Of a DNA stretch of 64,000 nt, positions 25,020 through 34,700 are shown piece by piece (positions within the stretch are counted from its first letter, which is position 1; every line of letters begins with the position of its first letter). Under the pieces are notes generated by a model that was not told the DNA's origin, did not search any database, and worked only from the letters and a program-made list of their open reading frames with translations. This stretch comes from a virus. The stretch is taken from IMG/VR virus record IMGVR_UViG_3300031576_000001, positions 248,001 through 312,000 of that record. One strand, given 5' to 3'. The position numbers and the translations under genes were made by a program.

Positions 25020-25960
25020 CCATTCAGATTTCCCCGCAACACACTCAGGTGATTTACGACTGGTCGGGTTTCAAGACCAAGGCAACATCTTTTGGTTTGC
25101 GTCTGCGATACCACCAAGAGGTTAGTACGGTCACGGTTTACTTCTACGACCCGCCCGAGGTTCATTTGTGTTGCCTGGCTCGTGGTGGTGCGGAGGAGGC
25201 TGAGTTTCTGGCGTCTTACTTGCCCCTGATTCAGGATAGCCCTCTCTCAGAGGCTATCCTGACTGCGGTTGTGTCTGGCGAGCTACCTACAGCGGCTACC
25301 GCGCAAGCTGCCGTGCGAAAGACAGCTTACGTTGAGCGTACCTCAGAGGCGCGTAGATCCATCAAGTCTACCTCAGCTCTAGACACCAATGGTGGTACAG
25401 GAGCACGACAGGTTCAGCTCACCTACTATGATGATGCAGGTGACGGCCCATTCACGGAGGTTGTTCTCCTCAACGGGCTCACCGCGGTTGACACTACAGC
25501 TACAAACATTCGCTACCTGGCAAGAATGGAAGTCACGTCCGTAGGCTCCACGGGCACCAACCAGGGCACGATAGAGGTATACAATGGCACGGGGGGTGGT
25601 GCTACGGGCTCTGGCTTTGGGAGCATTGCTGTGGGGGATAATCAAACCCTATGGGCACACCATTACGTGGCAGCGAACCGTGTGTGTTACGTCAATACCG
25701 TAGCGGTCAACTCCTCTTCCGCTACAGCAGCTAACGCCTCAGTCTTTACGCTCAAAGTGAAGACCTTGAACAGTACTTCCCCGGAGGTAGCGTTGGGTGA
25801 CCGTATCCGCCTCATTGGTGCCACTTCACACTTGCAACGTGTGTACGGTAAGACACTGAGGATTCGTGGCCCTGCAAGAATACAAGCCTACGTTCAGCCT
25901 GAAACAATTTCTGCCGTGACCCAACGTGTGAGCTTTGATCTCTATGAGGTAGCGCCATGA
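25016..25960 (+). CDS. Tail-fibre-type protein joining two duplicated modules
   Basis: 314 aa. Its N-terminal ~55 residues (HTQVIYDWSGFKTKATSF, VTVYFYDPPEVHLC) match the N terminus of 25957-27363; its C-terminal ~210 residues match 23931-25019. It is therefore a hybrid of its two neighbours and shows how this locus evolves by duplication and exchange. ATGA overlaps at both ends. Confidence 0.72.
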   Translation: MTIQISPQHTQVIYDWSGFKTKATSFGLRLRYHQEVSTVTVYFYDPPEVHLCCLARGGAEEAEFLASYLPLIQDSPLSEAILTAVVSGELPTAATAQAAVRKTAYVERTSEARRSIKSTSALDTNGGTGARQVQLTYYDDAGDGPFTEVVLLNGLTAVDTTATNIRYLARMEVTSVGSTGTNQGTIEVYNGTGGGATGSGFGSIAVGDNQTLWAHHYVAANRVCYVNTVAVNSSSATAANASVFTLKVKTLNSTSPEVALGDRIRLIGATSHLQRVYGKTLRIRGPARIQAYVQPETISAVTQRVSFDLYEVAP

Positions 25961-27363
25961 GCCCCCCTCTCGCAGCACACCTGACACAAATTTACCACAC
26001 CTGGGACGACTTCAAAGCTAATCTCACCTCTTGCACGGGGGTACTACGGCGTCACGAAACCAGTATTCTTATCACGGCTTACTTCTATGATACCCCCGAG
26101 GTGCATATCTGCCAACTCTGGAAGGGGGACGTGCCAGATGGGGTGGACGCAGGTGCAAATACGTCAGCCCTAGCGGACTTTGAGGCTAACTTTCGCACAC
26201 TGGCAGAGCAACGCAGAGCCCTTGACCTCACCGACGACCTAGGTCGCAAGGCCGTCGTAGCCGAGCCCAGGACGGGAACCGAGGTCATCTACTCCTCTGG
26301 GAATTTCTGCGATCCCTCGACGTGGTTTGGTGGCAGCGTGCGAGTCACGGAGCAAAGCCTCACGGACAGTGGTAACGGTCTCACCTGGACCTCGCCAGAC
26401 ACACAATGGGTTGACCTTATCTCGGGTCGAGTACAGGACGACGACGGGCTTGTTGAGGAGCAACAGTTTACCACGCCAGGAAACCCTCACGGTTATCAGG
26501 TCTCCGTATGGGTGGATGACGTTCTCGTCACCATGCGCGAGCCGTTTGAAGCCTCGGGGGGGGATTACGAGGTTCTGTGGACGGAAGGACAGGTGCGATT
26601 CTTCACGTCGCAAGCTGGCAAGGCTGTAAAAGCCTCCTACTCCAAGGCGAACGAGAGTACGTTTTACCTACGCCCCCTCCGGGGTAAAGCCTTGAGCATT
26701 GAAGCGGCAGAGTCCGACTTCAGCGAGGACTGCATCCCCACTGACACCATCATTTACGCAGTGTTTGGTTGGGTAGAAGCCTTTGCCCCTCAGTATGCTT
26801 ACACTCCTGGTGTGGGTACAGCGTCATTCACTAATGGTAATACCGCAGTCACCGGAGCCGGAACCAGCTTTCTCTCAGAGGTTACTCCTGGTAACTACGT
26901 GCGCCTAGAGGCTCACGGACCAGAGAACTACATGGTTGTAGCCTCTGTGGAAAGCAACACTGCGTTGACGCTGGCAGCGCCCTACACAGGGGCTACAGGC
27001 ACCGGGAGCATGGCTATCTCTATGCTCCCTACGGGGGTGTACCCCTACGGGACCAAGATTGAGCTAAAGCGCGGGCAGTACAAGCGGATCACTCAGATAT
27101 TTAATGAGGCTATCGGGTCGTACCCCCAGGTCACGATCCTGGCTTCCACAGCGGCAGACCGCGCTAACCTGAGCGTTGCGGAGTTCCGCCGCACTTGCCG
27201 GGGGCTACGTAGCCCTATACAGAGCACTCCGTTCAGGTACGCCACCACGCGAGACTTGCGGGCGGATATGGGCATGGAGCTAAGGGTCTGGCTAAAGCAC
27301 CACCGAGCGTTTGACGGTTTCTTCTCCTCCATGACGCTCTATTGCACGTCCAGGTCGCTGTGA
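25957..27363 (+). CDS. Tail-fibre or tail-appendage protein
   Basis: 468 aa. N-terminal module (LTQIYHTWDDFKANLTSC, ITAYFYDTPEVHIC) shared with the previous gene, then unique beta-rich domains. The segment SFTNGNTAVTGAGTSFLSEV then GNYVRLE is a small beta module common in phage tail fibres. C-terminal part helical. Ends in a GTGA overlap with the lipase gene, so they are coupled. Confidence 0.72.
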   Translation: MSPPLAAHLTQIYHTWDDFKANLTSCTGVLRRHETSILITAYFYDTPEVHICQLWKGDVPDGVDAGANTSALADFEANFRTLAEQRRALDLTDDLGRKAVVAEPRTGTEVIYSSGNFCDPSTWFGGSVRVTEQSLTDSGNGLTWTSPDTQWVDLISGRVQDDDGLVEEQQFTTPGNPHGYQVSVWVDDVLVTMREPFEASGGDYEVLWTEGQVRFFTSQAGKAVKASYSKANESTFYLRPLRGKALSIEAAESDFSEDCIPTDTIIYAVFGWVEAFAPQYAYTPGVGTASFTNGNTAVTGAGTSFLSEVTPGNYVRLEAHGPENYMVVASVESNTALTLAAPYTGATGTGSMAISMLPTGVYPYGTKIELKRGQYKRITQIFNEAIGSYPQVTILASTAADRANLSVAEFRRTCRGLRSPIQSTPFRYATTRDLRADMGMELRVWLKHHRAFDGFFSSMTLYCTSRSL

Positions 27364-28262
27364 AGGCTCTGGTTCTCTCCGGTGGTGGTAGTAAAGGCTC
27401 CTGGCAAGCGGGCGTATTGACTCGTCTCCTTGGCGAAGAGGGTCAGTACTACGAGGTAATCTGTGGTGTCAGCGTGGGAGCCCTCAACGGGGCCTTCCTG
27501 GCTCAGTACCCTCTGGGTAGAGAACGTGAGGCCAGCTTCGATCTTGGTAATCTCTGGCGTGCTGTAGAAACAAGCAAAATATACAAGCGCTGGTTCCCCT
27601 TTGGGCGACTACACGCCCTCTGGCGCGGTTCTGCTTACAACAGTGAACCCTTGGCGGATTGGGTGTCCACTGCACTCGACACCAAGAGAATCCAAACGTC
27701 CGGGCGTAAGCTCAGGGTGGGTGCAGTTTCCTTGACAACAGGGGAGTACCGCCTCTTTGGTGAGGACTACCCAGAGCTAACCCAAGCTGTTCTTGCGTCA
27801 GCTAGTTTTCCAGCCGCACTTTGCCCTGTATCGATGGAGGGTGAGCTTTGGTCCGATGGTGGGATCAAAGAGATTACCCCCCTGCAAGGAGCCATCGCTC
27901 TTGGTGCTTCGCACGTTGACGTGGTTTTGTGCTCCCCCAAGAGTACCACGACCCCCTTCCCTGCGGACGCTAACGCAATCAGCGTAGCTATGCGAACGAT
28001 TGACCTCATGAGCGATGAGATCCTCAACGACGACCTAGCTAAGACCGCCATGGTCAATCAGCTTGTCGAGGCGGGGGCGTGCAACGACAAGCGCCTGGTT
28101 ACCATACGGGTTTTCCGCCCTGAGAAGAACCTGATCGAGTCGAGCCTGGACTTCTCTAACGACAAGATGCGTGCCTTGCTTGACCAAGGGTACGCGGCAG
28201 CTTCTCGGTGGGAGAGCCTGTTAGCCCCGAGGTTAGTCCCCCTCTTAGGTGAGCCTGGCTAA
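27360..28262 (+). CDS. Patatin-like phospholipase
   Basis: 300 aa from GTG 27360 (overlapping the previous TGA as GTGA; a TTG at 27342 is less likely). All patatin motifs are present: oxyanion loop LSGGGSKG, nucleophile elbow CGVSVGAL (GxSxG), and catalytic Asp in SDGGI at ~165, giving a Ser-Asp dyad acyl hydrolase that cuts phospholipids. Translationally coupled to tail-fibre genes, so it may act on the cell envelope during entry or release, or on membrane lipids inside the cell. No signal peptide. Confidence 0.88.
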   Translation: MKALVLSGGGSKGSWQAGVLTRLLGEEGQYYEVICGVSVGALNGAFLAQYPLGREREASFDLGNLWRAVETSKIYKRWFPFGRLHALWRGSAYNSEPLADWVSTALDTKRIQTSGRKLRVGAVSLTTGEYRLFGEDYPELTQAVLASASFPAALCPVSMEGELWSDGGIKEITPLQGAIALGASHVDVVLCSPKSTTTPFPADANAISVAMRTIDLMSDEILNDDLAKTAMVNQLVEAGACNDKRLVTIRVFRPEKNLIESSLDFSNDKMRALLDQGYAAASRWESLLAPRLVPLLGEPG

Positions 28263-29120
28263 GAGGTCGTGCTTTAGCCACGCCTGGGGGTTGTCATCGC
28301 GTCTACGCCAGAGGCAGCTAGCCCGCTGGGTGGGGTTGACTGCACCCAAAGCCCCCTCTGCGCAACTCCACCAAGAGGTAAGGCTGACGCCCTCCTCGGC
28401 GTGAAGGAGATACCCCGTGATGCGCCACCCCGAGGCGGTACGGTAGCTGTAGGTCTCGGGGTACTTCCCACGCAGGACCATGGGTAGCCCGTCCAGGTTC
28501 TTGCCCCTGTCCAAGAGCCATTCTCCCTTGCCGGCGATGTTGACCCTGCTGCCCAAGAAGTGCCTGGACTTCTCCTGACCTCGGGGACCGTCAAAGAACA
28601 TCCCGTCCAGCGCTACGAGGTACGTACCCATAGGCACCCCGTAGCGCTGGCTCTGCCCGTCGTAGACGTGAACCACCGGACAGGGTACCGGCCAGGGTGC
28701 CCGTGGACTCGTTTCCAGCTTGCCCCCCAAGTAGTCCCCCAGGTAGTCCTCCAAGAGGCTGTGCTTGTCGAAGAACCCCTCTTCTTCGAGCTTGTCCAGC
28801 TTGTGCAACACTTCCTCTTGCTCGGGGCTAAGCAAGCTGTCGCTGGTGTGCGCCAGAGCTTCTGAGATGGGCACGGGCACCTTGACAGGGGAGGGCTCCG
28901 AAGGCTTGGGTTTGCGAGGCGCTGGGTCGAGAAGAGGTGCCGCGCCGCACAGAACCTCCATGACCAGGGCACGGGTCATCTTCCCACGGATCACGCGCCC
29001 AGCTTTGATGTCATCCTCCACCCGGGCGATAAGCGCCAGCTTCGTCTCGGGCGTCGTGAGGTCGCGAACGTGTTCAAGGAGCAGCCGGTAAGCCCCGCTG
29101 CGTGAGTCGAGCGTTGTCAT
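28245..29120 (-). CDS. Hypothetical protein
   Basis: 291 aa (MTTLDSRSGAYRLLLEHVRD). Helical first 80 residues, a Pro-rich linker (PAPRKPKPSEPSPVKVPVP) and a beta-rich C-terminal half with many Trp and Gly. No family recognised. Starts nine bases after a GTG-TAGCTT box and overlaps the lipase end by 18 bp. Confidence 0.65.
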   Translation of the reverse strand: MTTLDSRSGAYRLLLEHVRDLTTPETKLALIARVEDDIKAGRVIRGKMTRALVMEVLCGAAPLLDPAPRKPKPSEPSPVKVPVPISEALAHTSDSLLSPEQEEVLHKLDKLEEEGFFDKHSLLEDYLGDYLGGKLETSPRAPWPVPCPVVHVYDGQSQRYGVPMGTYLVALDGMFFDGPRGQEKSRHFLGSRVNIAGKGEWLLDRGKNLDGLPMVLRGKYPETYSYRTASGWRITGYLLHAEEGVSLTSWWSCAEGALGAVNPTQRASCLWRRRDDNPQAWLKHDLLARLT

Positions 29121-29129
29121 GTCCCCTCT

Positions 29130-29138
29130 AAGCTACAC
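29130..29138 (-). promoter_or_regulatory. GTG-TAGCTT promoter-like box
   Basis: Nine bases before the ATG at 29120; AGAGGGG in the gap could serve as Shine-Dalgarno. Confidence 0.5.
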
Positions 29139-29160
29139 CCCAGAGAGGTTCCGGGTAGGC

Positions 29161-29454
29161 TCAGGGTATGTCCGCCCCGTGGCACCTACAGAAGCCTACA
29201 CGGCAGACTGAGGGCGCACGTTTGCACCGTGGGCAGAAATCGTCGCCCCAGAAGGACACGGTAACAAACCACCCCGCGTCCCGAGCCTCTTGGCACGCTA
29301 GTCGCCGGGCTTCTACCTCTGCCAGGCTTTCTGCACCTTGCTCCGTGGCAAATCCGGTGAGGGTCTCCTTGCACCCTCTACAGGTCAGGGTGGTTTTTGC
29401 GACCCAGTAACCGAGTCGCGTAGGGGAGCGCGTTGTCTGCGTGCAGCGTGCCAT
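29161..29454 (-). CDS. Small zinc-ribbon-like protein
   Basis: 97 aa. Two cysteine pairs, LTCRGCKE near residue 25 and DFCPRCKR near 74, spaced like a zinc ribbon, plus a third Cys-rich end (CRVGFCRCHG). Probably binds zinc and perhaps nucleic acid; no closer match. A TAGTCT box lies ten bases upstream, divergent from 29527. Confidence 0.6.
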   Translation of the reverse strand: MARCTQTTRSPTRLGYWVAKTTLTCRGCKETLTGFATEQGAESLAEVEARRLACQEARDAGWFVTVSFWGDDFCPRCKRAPSVCRVGFCRCHGADIP

Positions 29455-29510
29455 GTTAAAGGAGAGACTACCCCGGAGAGGCTAATTGAGGGGCTCAAAG
29501 TTGAGGCATG

Positions 29511-29519
29511 GTGTAAACT
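29511..29519 (+). promoter_or_regulatory. GTG-TAAACT promoter-like box
   Basis: Ends seven bases before the ATG at 29527: leaderless geometry. Confidence 0.6.
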
Positions 29520-29526
29520 AGGGGTC

Positions 29527-30375
29527 ATGTGCATCACAGCCAACGCAGCCAACCTCTCTGAGACTCGGATTTACGCCGGGGAAGCACGCGACCCCGTAGG
29601 GGAGGTGGTTCACGTCCTGGGCTACCAGAACACAGCGGAGAACCTGGATACCAGCGGGGGCAACATGATGATCCTCCCCCTACCTGCGGCACGAGAGGTA
29701 CGCCCGGACGATGTGCGCGTAGCCACGGGTCTTGACGCAACGGTGCTCGAAGCCATGGCGCTGAGAGTCGAGCGCGTTACACGGAGCCTTGGGACGAAGG
29801 ACTATAACAGCCTCGACTACGTTTTCGACGTGGGCTCCTACACAGTGGTCCTCTCTCCTACCCCAGAGGGGGTCAAGGCTGCCATGACTAAGGTGCCCCT
29901 ACCGCGCCAGCCCAAGAGGCTGGGTTTCGACGTGGCGTCGTTTTACAGCAAGCACTACAGGGGGCACACCCTGGCACTGTGCTTTTGGGACAGGGCTATC
30001 GCAGCGGAGCCCATTTTCTTCACGTACCACCCCACTACGCCCACCCTCCTCTTCGCCCCGTGTCTCGACGCTCACGGGGAGGCGCCCCGTCCTGGCAAGG
30101 TCAAGACGGACCACACTTTGCTTTGGGGTACAACGCTGAGGAAGCTGCAACCTAAGAAGTGGGTACAGCCCGCGCCCATCGTGTTCGACCCCGTGCTCCG
30201 GGGACTCATCGGTCAGTACGTGGGGGCGCCGTTGCCCGCTGTCTTGCAGAACGGGGACTGCTTTTTTTCTGTGTCGGAGTTTGACGCGATGAGCCGGCCA
30301 AGCCGGTTCAACATACCGTGTCACCAGCGTAAAGCGCCGTGGGACCAAACGTACACGGAGATCGGGTTCTTTTAG
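29527..30375 (+). CDS. Hypothetical protein upstream of IF-1
   Basis: 282 aa from ATG 29527 (MCITANAANLSETRIYAGEA). The frame is open further upstream, but the promoter box fixes this start. Strand-rich with motifs LGYQNTAENLD and GNMMILPLP; resembles a family of uncharacterised bacterial and phage proteins but I cannot name it. Ends in TAG two bases before the IF-1 start, so they are co-transcribed. Confidence 0.65.
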   Translation: MCITANAANLSETRIYAGEARDPVGEVVHVLGYQNTAENLDTSGGNMMILPLPAAREVRPDDVRVATGLDATVLEAMALRVERVTRSLGTKDYNSLDYVFDVGSYTVVLSPTPEGVKAAMTKVPLPRQPKRLGFDVASFYSKHYRGHTLALCFWDRAIAAEPIFFTYHPTTPTLLFAPCLDAHGEAPRPGKVKTDHTLLWGTTLRKLQPKKWVQPAPIVFDPVLRGLIGQYVGAPLPAVLQNGDCFFSVSEFDAMSRPSRFNIPCHQRKAPWDQTYTEIGFF

Positions 30376-30377
30376 CC

Positions 30378-30596
30378 ATGCCACGCGAAGATCACATTGA
30401 GCTAGAGGGCGTAGTCACGGACGCTCTGGGGGGCGGGCAGTATTCTGTCAAAACCTCTTCAGGGCAAAGTGTAAGGGCTCAGTTGTCCGGCAGAATGAAG
30501 CGCAACAAGATCCGGGTTCTTCCTGGGGACGCGGTTCGCGTTGCCGTTTCACCCTACGACCCCACCCACGGACTCATCAATTACCGAGGAAAGTAG
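30378..30596 (+). CDS. infA: Translation initiation factor IF-1 homologue
   Basis: 72 aa, exactly the length of bacterial IF-1. It follows the family through its whole length: PREDHIELEGVVTDAL, then GGGQYSVKTSSG, the SGRMKRNKIRVLPGD block and the terminal PYDPTHGLINYR. IF-1 is a single OB fold that occupies the ribosomal A site during initiation. A virus copy could replace or bias the host factor. It sits in a small plus-strand operon with 29527-30375 and 30602-30826. Key basic residues of the KMRKNYIR-type loop are kept, so it is probably functional. Ends in TAG. Confidence 0.92.
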   Translation: MPREDHIELEGVVTDALGGGQYSVKTSSGQSVRAQLSGRMKRNKIRVLPGDAVRVAVSPYDPTHGLINYRGK

Positions 30597-30601
30597 AGCA
30601 C

Positions 30602-30826
30602 ATGACCAAGCGCCGTAACCCAGTGGTCCGCAGCCCCGAAGCACAAGCCGAGATTACCGAGAGGAAGCTGGGCAGAAAGCACCGCTTTCGCTTGCTCAAA
30701 CGTGCCTCAGCCTCGCCACCCAACACCACACCGCCCGGAGGCGGGGGCAACGAGAGCCCAACCAGCGAGCCTAGCGAGCCTAGCGAGCACAGCGAGCACA
30801 GCGAGGCTTCCGTTGCAGCACCCTGA
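30602..30826 (+). CDS. Small basic protein with Ser-Glu-Pro repeat tail
   Basis: 74 aa. N-terminal half basic (RKLGRKHRFRLLKRAS), C-terminal half a disordered Gly/Pro/Ser stretch ending in SEPSEPSEHSEHSEAS, encoded by short direct repeats of agcgagc type. Follows IF-1 by five bases. Possibly RNA- or ribosome-binding by composition and context only. Confidence 0.55.
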   Translation: MTKRRNPVVRSPEAQAEITERKLGRKHRFRLLKRASASPPNTTPPGGGGNESPTSEPSEPSEHSEHSEASVAAP

Positions 30827-31058
30827 CACTCCGGGGCGCACCCTCATTCTCTACGCTTACACGGGCGGCGAGCAGTTCATTTACGAGGTGGACAGCCTGA
30901 CCCGAAGGACGCGGCGTGTCCTAGAGGGCAGGTACCAAGAGGGAGCGCACTACCTTGCCTGCGTAGAGGTTACCTTGTGGGCAGAGACCCCCGAGGTACG
31001 GGAAGATGCGCTACGGGCGCTCAAGGATGCCGCGGGGTGGGTCGAAAAAAAGACGTGA
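30813..31058 (+). CDS. Small hypothetical protein
   Basis: 81 aa from a TTG start overlapping the previous gene by 14 bp (TLILYAYTGGEQFIYEVD onward). Alpha/beta pattern with a C-terminal amphipathic helix. No family. Its TGA stop forms the first bases of the next class-A promoter. Confidence 0.55.
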   Translation: MQHPDTPGRTLILYAYTGGEQFIYEVDSLTRRTRRVLEGRYQEGAHYLACVEVTLWAETPEVREDALRALKDAAGWVEKKT

Positions 31059-31084
31059 ATCCTGAGTCGAGTTGAGCGTAAGAG
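31056..31084 (+). promoter_or_regulatory. Class-A promoter TGAATC-N17-TAAGAG
   Basis: TGAATC 31056-31061 (overlapping the previous stop), 17 bases, TAAGAG 31079-31084, ATG five bases later at 31090. Confidence 0.7.
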
Positions 31085-31089
31085 GGGTT

Positions 31090-31749
31090 ATGCAAACCCC
31101 CGATTCCGTCCTCTCCAAGATCGCCGCGTACATCCTCGCCAACCCCTTGCGCCCGCTGGTAGAGCACCAGACCTCCTACCTGGAGAGCAAGACCCGCGCC
31201 GAAGGTGCCAAGGACTACCTCAACGTGGACTTCGGCTCGTGCGGTACGGAGGCGCACCTTTCGGTCCACACCGAGCCGTTGGGTTCCCCGGAGGACAGCG
31301 ATGGGAACACCGTGCTCCGCACCAAGCTGTTCTTCAGCTTCAACCACCCCACCCACGGCAGCACGGACCTGAGCACCACCATCCAGCGCCTCACCTTCCT
31401 CCGCGAGGCTGCCTCGTACTTCGCGGAAATTGAGAACCGCTTTGGGTACGACTTCTCCGGGGGCGCGGCTAACGGTACGCCCATCGTCTTCACCAAGGTG
31501 GTCCAGACCAAGGCTGAACGCGAGGCGCGGGAGGTAGCTAACCAGATCCAGTACAGGCTTTTTAGCCTGTACGCTGCCACCACCAACGTGCGCAAGGGAA
31601 TGCGCGTGGGTAACACGCGCCCCTACGACGGCGCCAGCGCTTGCGCAATCCTCGGCTCCGACACGGTGGGGCTCACTGCGGCTGACGGCAAGGTCTTCAA
31701 CGTGAGCCCTACCCACATCACCCGCATCGCCTTAGCTCTCAGGCGGTGA
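31090..31749 (+). CDS. Hypothetical protein under a class-A promoter
   Basis: 219 aa (MQTPDSVLSKIAAYILANPL). Alpha/beta with a long helical segment (ERLVDFLREAASYFAEIENR-like region around residues 100-120) and a Gly/Ala loop. No recognised motif. Single-gene unit between a class-A promoter and the convergent tail gene. Confidence 0.68.
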   Translation: MQTPDSVLSKIAAYILANPLRPLVEHQTSYLESKTRAEGAKDYLNVDFGSCGTEAHLSVHTEPLGSPEDSDGNTVLRTKLFFSFNHPTHGSTDLSTTIQRLTFLREAASYFAEIENRFGYDFSGGAANGTPIVFTKVVQTKAEREAREVANQIQYRLFSLYAATTNVRKGMRVGNTRPYDGASACAILGSDTVGLTAADGKVFNVSPTHITRIALALRR

Positions 31750-31777
31750 CAAGCAAGGGAACCACACCCTAACCCTC

Positions 31778-34700
31778 TCAGGAGTCGATAAACATAGAGA
31801 CCAACCCGGCGCCAGGGTCTCTAACTACCCTGTACGTGTGGAAGGCGCCGCCCAGGTAGTCAAACGGGACCGAGGAGAGCAGGTTCCCGTTGTTGACGTC
31901 CTTGAGCAAAACCAGCCGCTCCCCGAGAGGCGTGGTAACCAAGGCGAACGCCACGGTAAAGCCGGGAGCTGAGAGACCAAACCGGATCTGAGTATCCCCC
32001 GTGCCAGCCGTGCTGTCGTTGAGCACCTTGAGCTTGAAGTTAATCTCGGTTCGCAAAGAGGGGGCGTCAGGGAAGGGGGTATCGTTCTTGTAAATTGTCT
32101 TGGTACCCACGCCCCCCGTGCTGTACGTCAGAACCCCAGAGAACGCTGACGTGCTTACCTGAGCCGGCACGTCGGACGCCAGAACCCACGGAGTCTGAGC
32201 GCTGGTATCATTCTCCGGTAGGACCGAGCCATCATAAACAAGGCATACCTCTTTGGTATAGTTTATGCCAGAGATTGCAGAGAAGGTGTCACAAGCTGGG
32301 GAGAGCAAGTCTAGCTCGCCAGACGTTTTCTCGACCACTTTGAGGCAGTTATATAGCACGTCCTCAGCCACCTTGACGATGACCTTCTTGGTGGCGTCAT
32401 TGAGCGTGAAATCAGGGTCGCTATTGAGAACGTCTTCCGGGCTATTCAGCACAGAGACAAACTGAGTGATAACCTGAGAGCCGCGGACGTTCTTGCTCTG
32501 CGTAGAGGGTACAAGGGGGGTGCCCTCAAACAAGACCGTGTAGGCTTGCAGCGTGGGGCTCGCCAGAAAATCAGGGGTCGTGGTGGGCACAATGCCCGTG
32601 GACGACGACGAAAACTGGGTGTGCGTGTGAGGCAGGCTGGTAAAAAGGTGCTCCGGTGACTGCATCACGTTGCGCTGATTGAGAACCATGTGGTGAGGCA
32701 CAATCCGTGTCTCCGACAAGGCCCTGGTAACCCCATAGCGTACATAGTCCCACGCTGATTGTGACAGGTTAACGGGGCTCATTGCGCCCCATACAAAGCC
32801 TGGCAGACCGCCTAGAATGAGGTCAACGGGGGAGCCCAGTACAGGGGGCAACTCCTCTGGGTATCTCGCTTGCAGTAGAGGTACGGGTTGCGAGTCGAGA
32901 AACAAGCTAACGTGGTCAGCGCTACGAAAGAGCCTGTACTTGTGCTGAATCGTCCAATCTTGCTCAGAGGGTACCCTGTACTGGATGTCTTCCAAAAGGA
33001 CCGCCAGTGACAAGGTAAGCGTGGTGGGCGTAGGTACGGCGGTAATCTCGTACACACCACGCAAACCCTCGGGGGCGTCAAGAACAAAGGCGTCCCCCGC
33101 AATGACACCCGCCCCGAAGAAGTTAGCCCCTGGGTCGGTTAGCGTGTTTCCGCTCAGGGTGGCTTTCCCGCTAGCCTTCAACGGTAGGTGATACCCAGTC
33201 AAGTCCTCTGCGTGGCCCCTGTCTTTCCAGACGCCCACGTACTTCTTGGCTAGCGAGGAGGGAGCCCGCCACGCATTGACGTAAGCCCATTCCACGGTGG
33301 ACAGCGCTGCTACGCTCACAGCCGTAGACGAGCCAAAGCTCAAAGCGCCGTTACCCAGCGAGGCAGAGAAGAGGGAGTACGCCGCGCTACCCAGGAAAAC
33401 ACCGTCAACGAAGAGGCTAATCAGGTCGCCCGCGGTGCTCTTTGCCAGCCTGTACGTGTGAAAGGCGCCGTCAAACCAATCGAAGGCAAAAGTAGCCACG
33501 ACAGGGAAGACCCCTTGGGAGTGCAACGCGACATAACGCATTGCGCCAACCTCCACGAGAAGGAGCCCGTAGCTTCTCCCCGGGGTGAGGGGCTCACCGT
33601 CGAAGGCATCCACGGTCACACCTGCAAAGCCGTCACTATCCACCGTGTATGCCTCGACCCGTAGCCTGGCCTCTACGTAAGCGTCTACGGCAGGGGAGAA
33701 GACCCTGGCACTCGTGGTGGGGGCTCCTGGGTCGTCGAGCACAAAGACTACCCCGTCATTGATCGTGGTGTCCGTGACAAGGAGGGTTCTGCCCCGTAGC
33801 TCGACCTTGAGCTGAGAGGGGTCTATTGTGCCCCCCAGCCTGACCCAGGGGGAAGGCTGAGCCTCCTCTGGCAAACTTCGCCCAGGGTAGCTCATCGTCG
33901 GGTAGGCTTCCGAGGAGAGCATGGTTAGCTGAATGAGCCGTGAGCCATCACTGTACGCCGCAAAGACCCCATGAGGGGTGACCCCGTGGGTCCAGGTACG
34001 AAGAGACACGCCCACGTCGAAAACGAGGTCCGTTGAGGCTGACGCCAGGGGCTCTATTCTAGCGTAGGCTCGGAAGTCACCCCCGACGAGACCCACGCCC
34101 GAGGCGGTACTGGCGCTGGTGCTGTCGAGTAGAAGCAAGTTGTTACCCAGCACGGTCCCTGTACCGTGATAGCCCACGGGGGTCCAGGGCAGGGGGGCAT
34201 CCTCGGGGAGGGTGTTGCCCTCGTAGCTCACAAAAGCTGAGGGTGCCGTCTGGTAGGGGTTCGTGGGCAGAACAAGGTGTTTTACGAAGTCCCACGACGA
34301 CGTAGACTGAGCCGGGCGAGACAACGAGCCAAAGACAACGCCTTGCAAGGTGTTGAGGGGGTCGTTTAGCTCATAGAGGTAGGGTCTCTCTGAGGCAAGG
34401 AGTGTCAACGTGGGTAGAACGTCCCCGTCGAGGTAGAAGCTAACGGAGCCATCCTTGGCTTGAAAGAGCCGGTAAGACCGAAGGGTGGTCCAATCGAGGT
34501 CCGCGGTACGCCAAGAGGCTATGCCCCCCTGACCCTCGGTGGCAGAGCCCCCGAGCAAAAAGCCCATCTTTTTGACCCCGCCGTCATCAAGGAAGCCAAT
34601 CAGAGTAAGGCGGGAGCCGTCACTCCAACCCGCGGATACGCCGGTCCACACCCCCTCTAGGCTGGGCGCATCAGCCACATAACCCCGCCATGAGAGCGCC

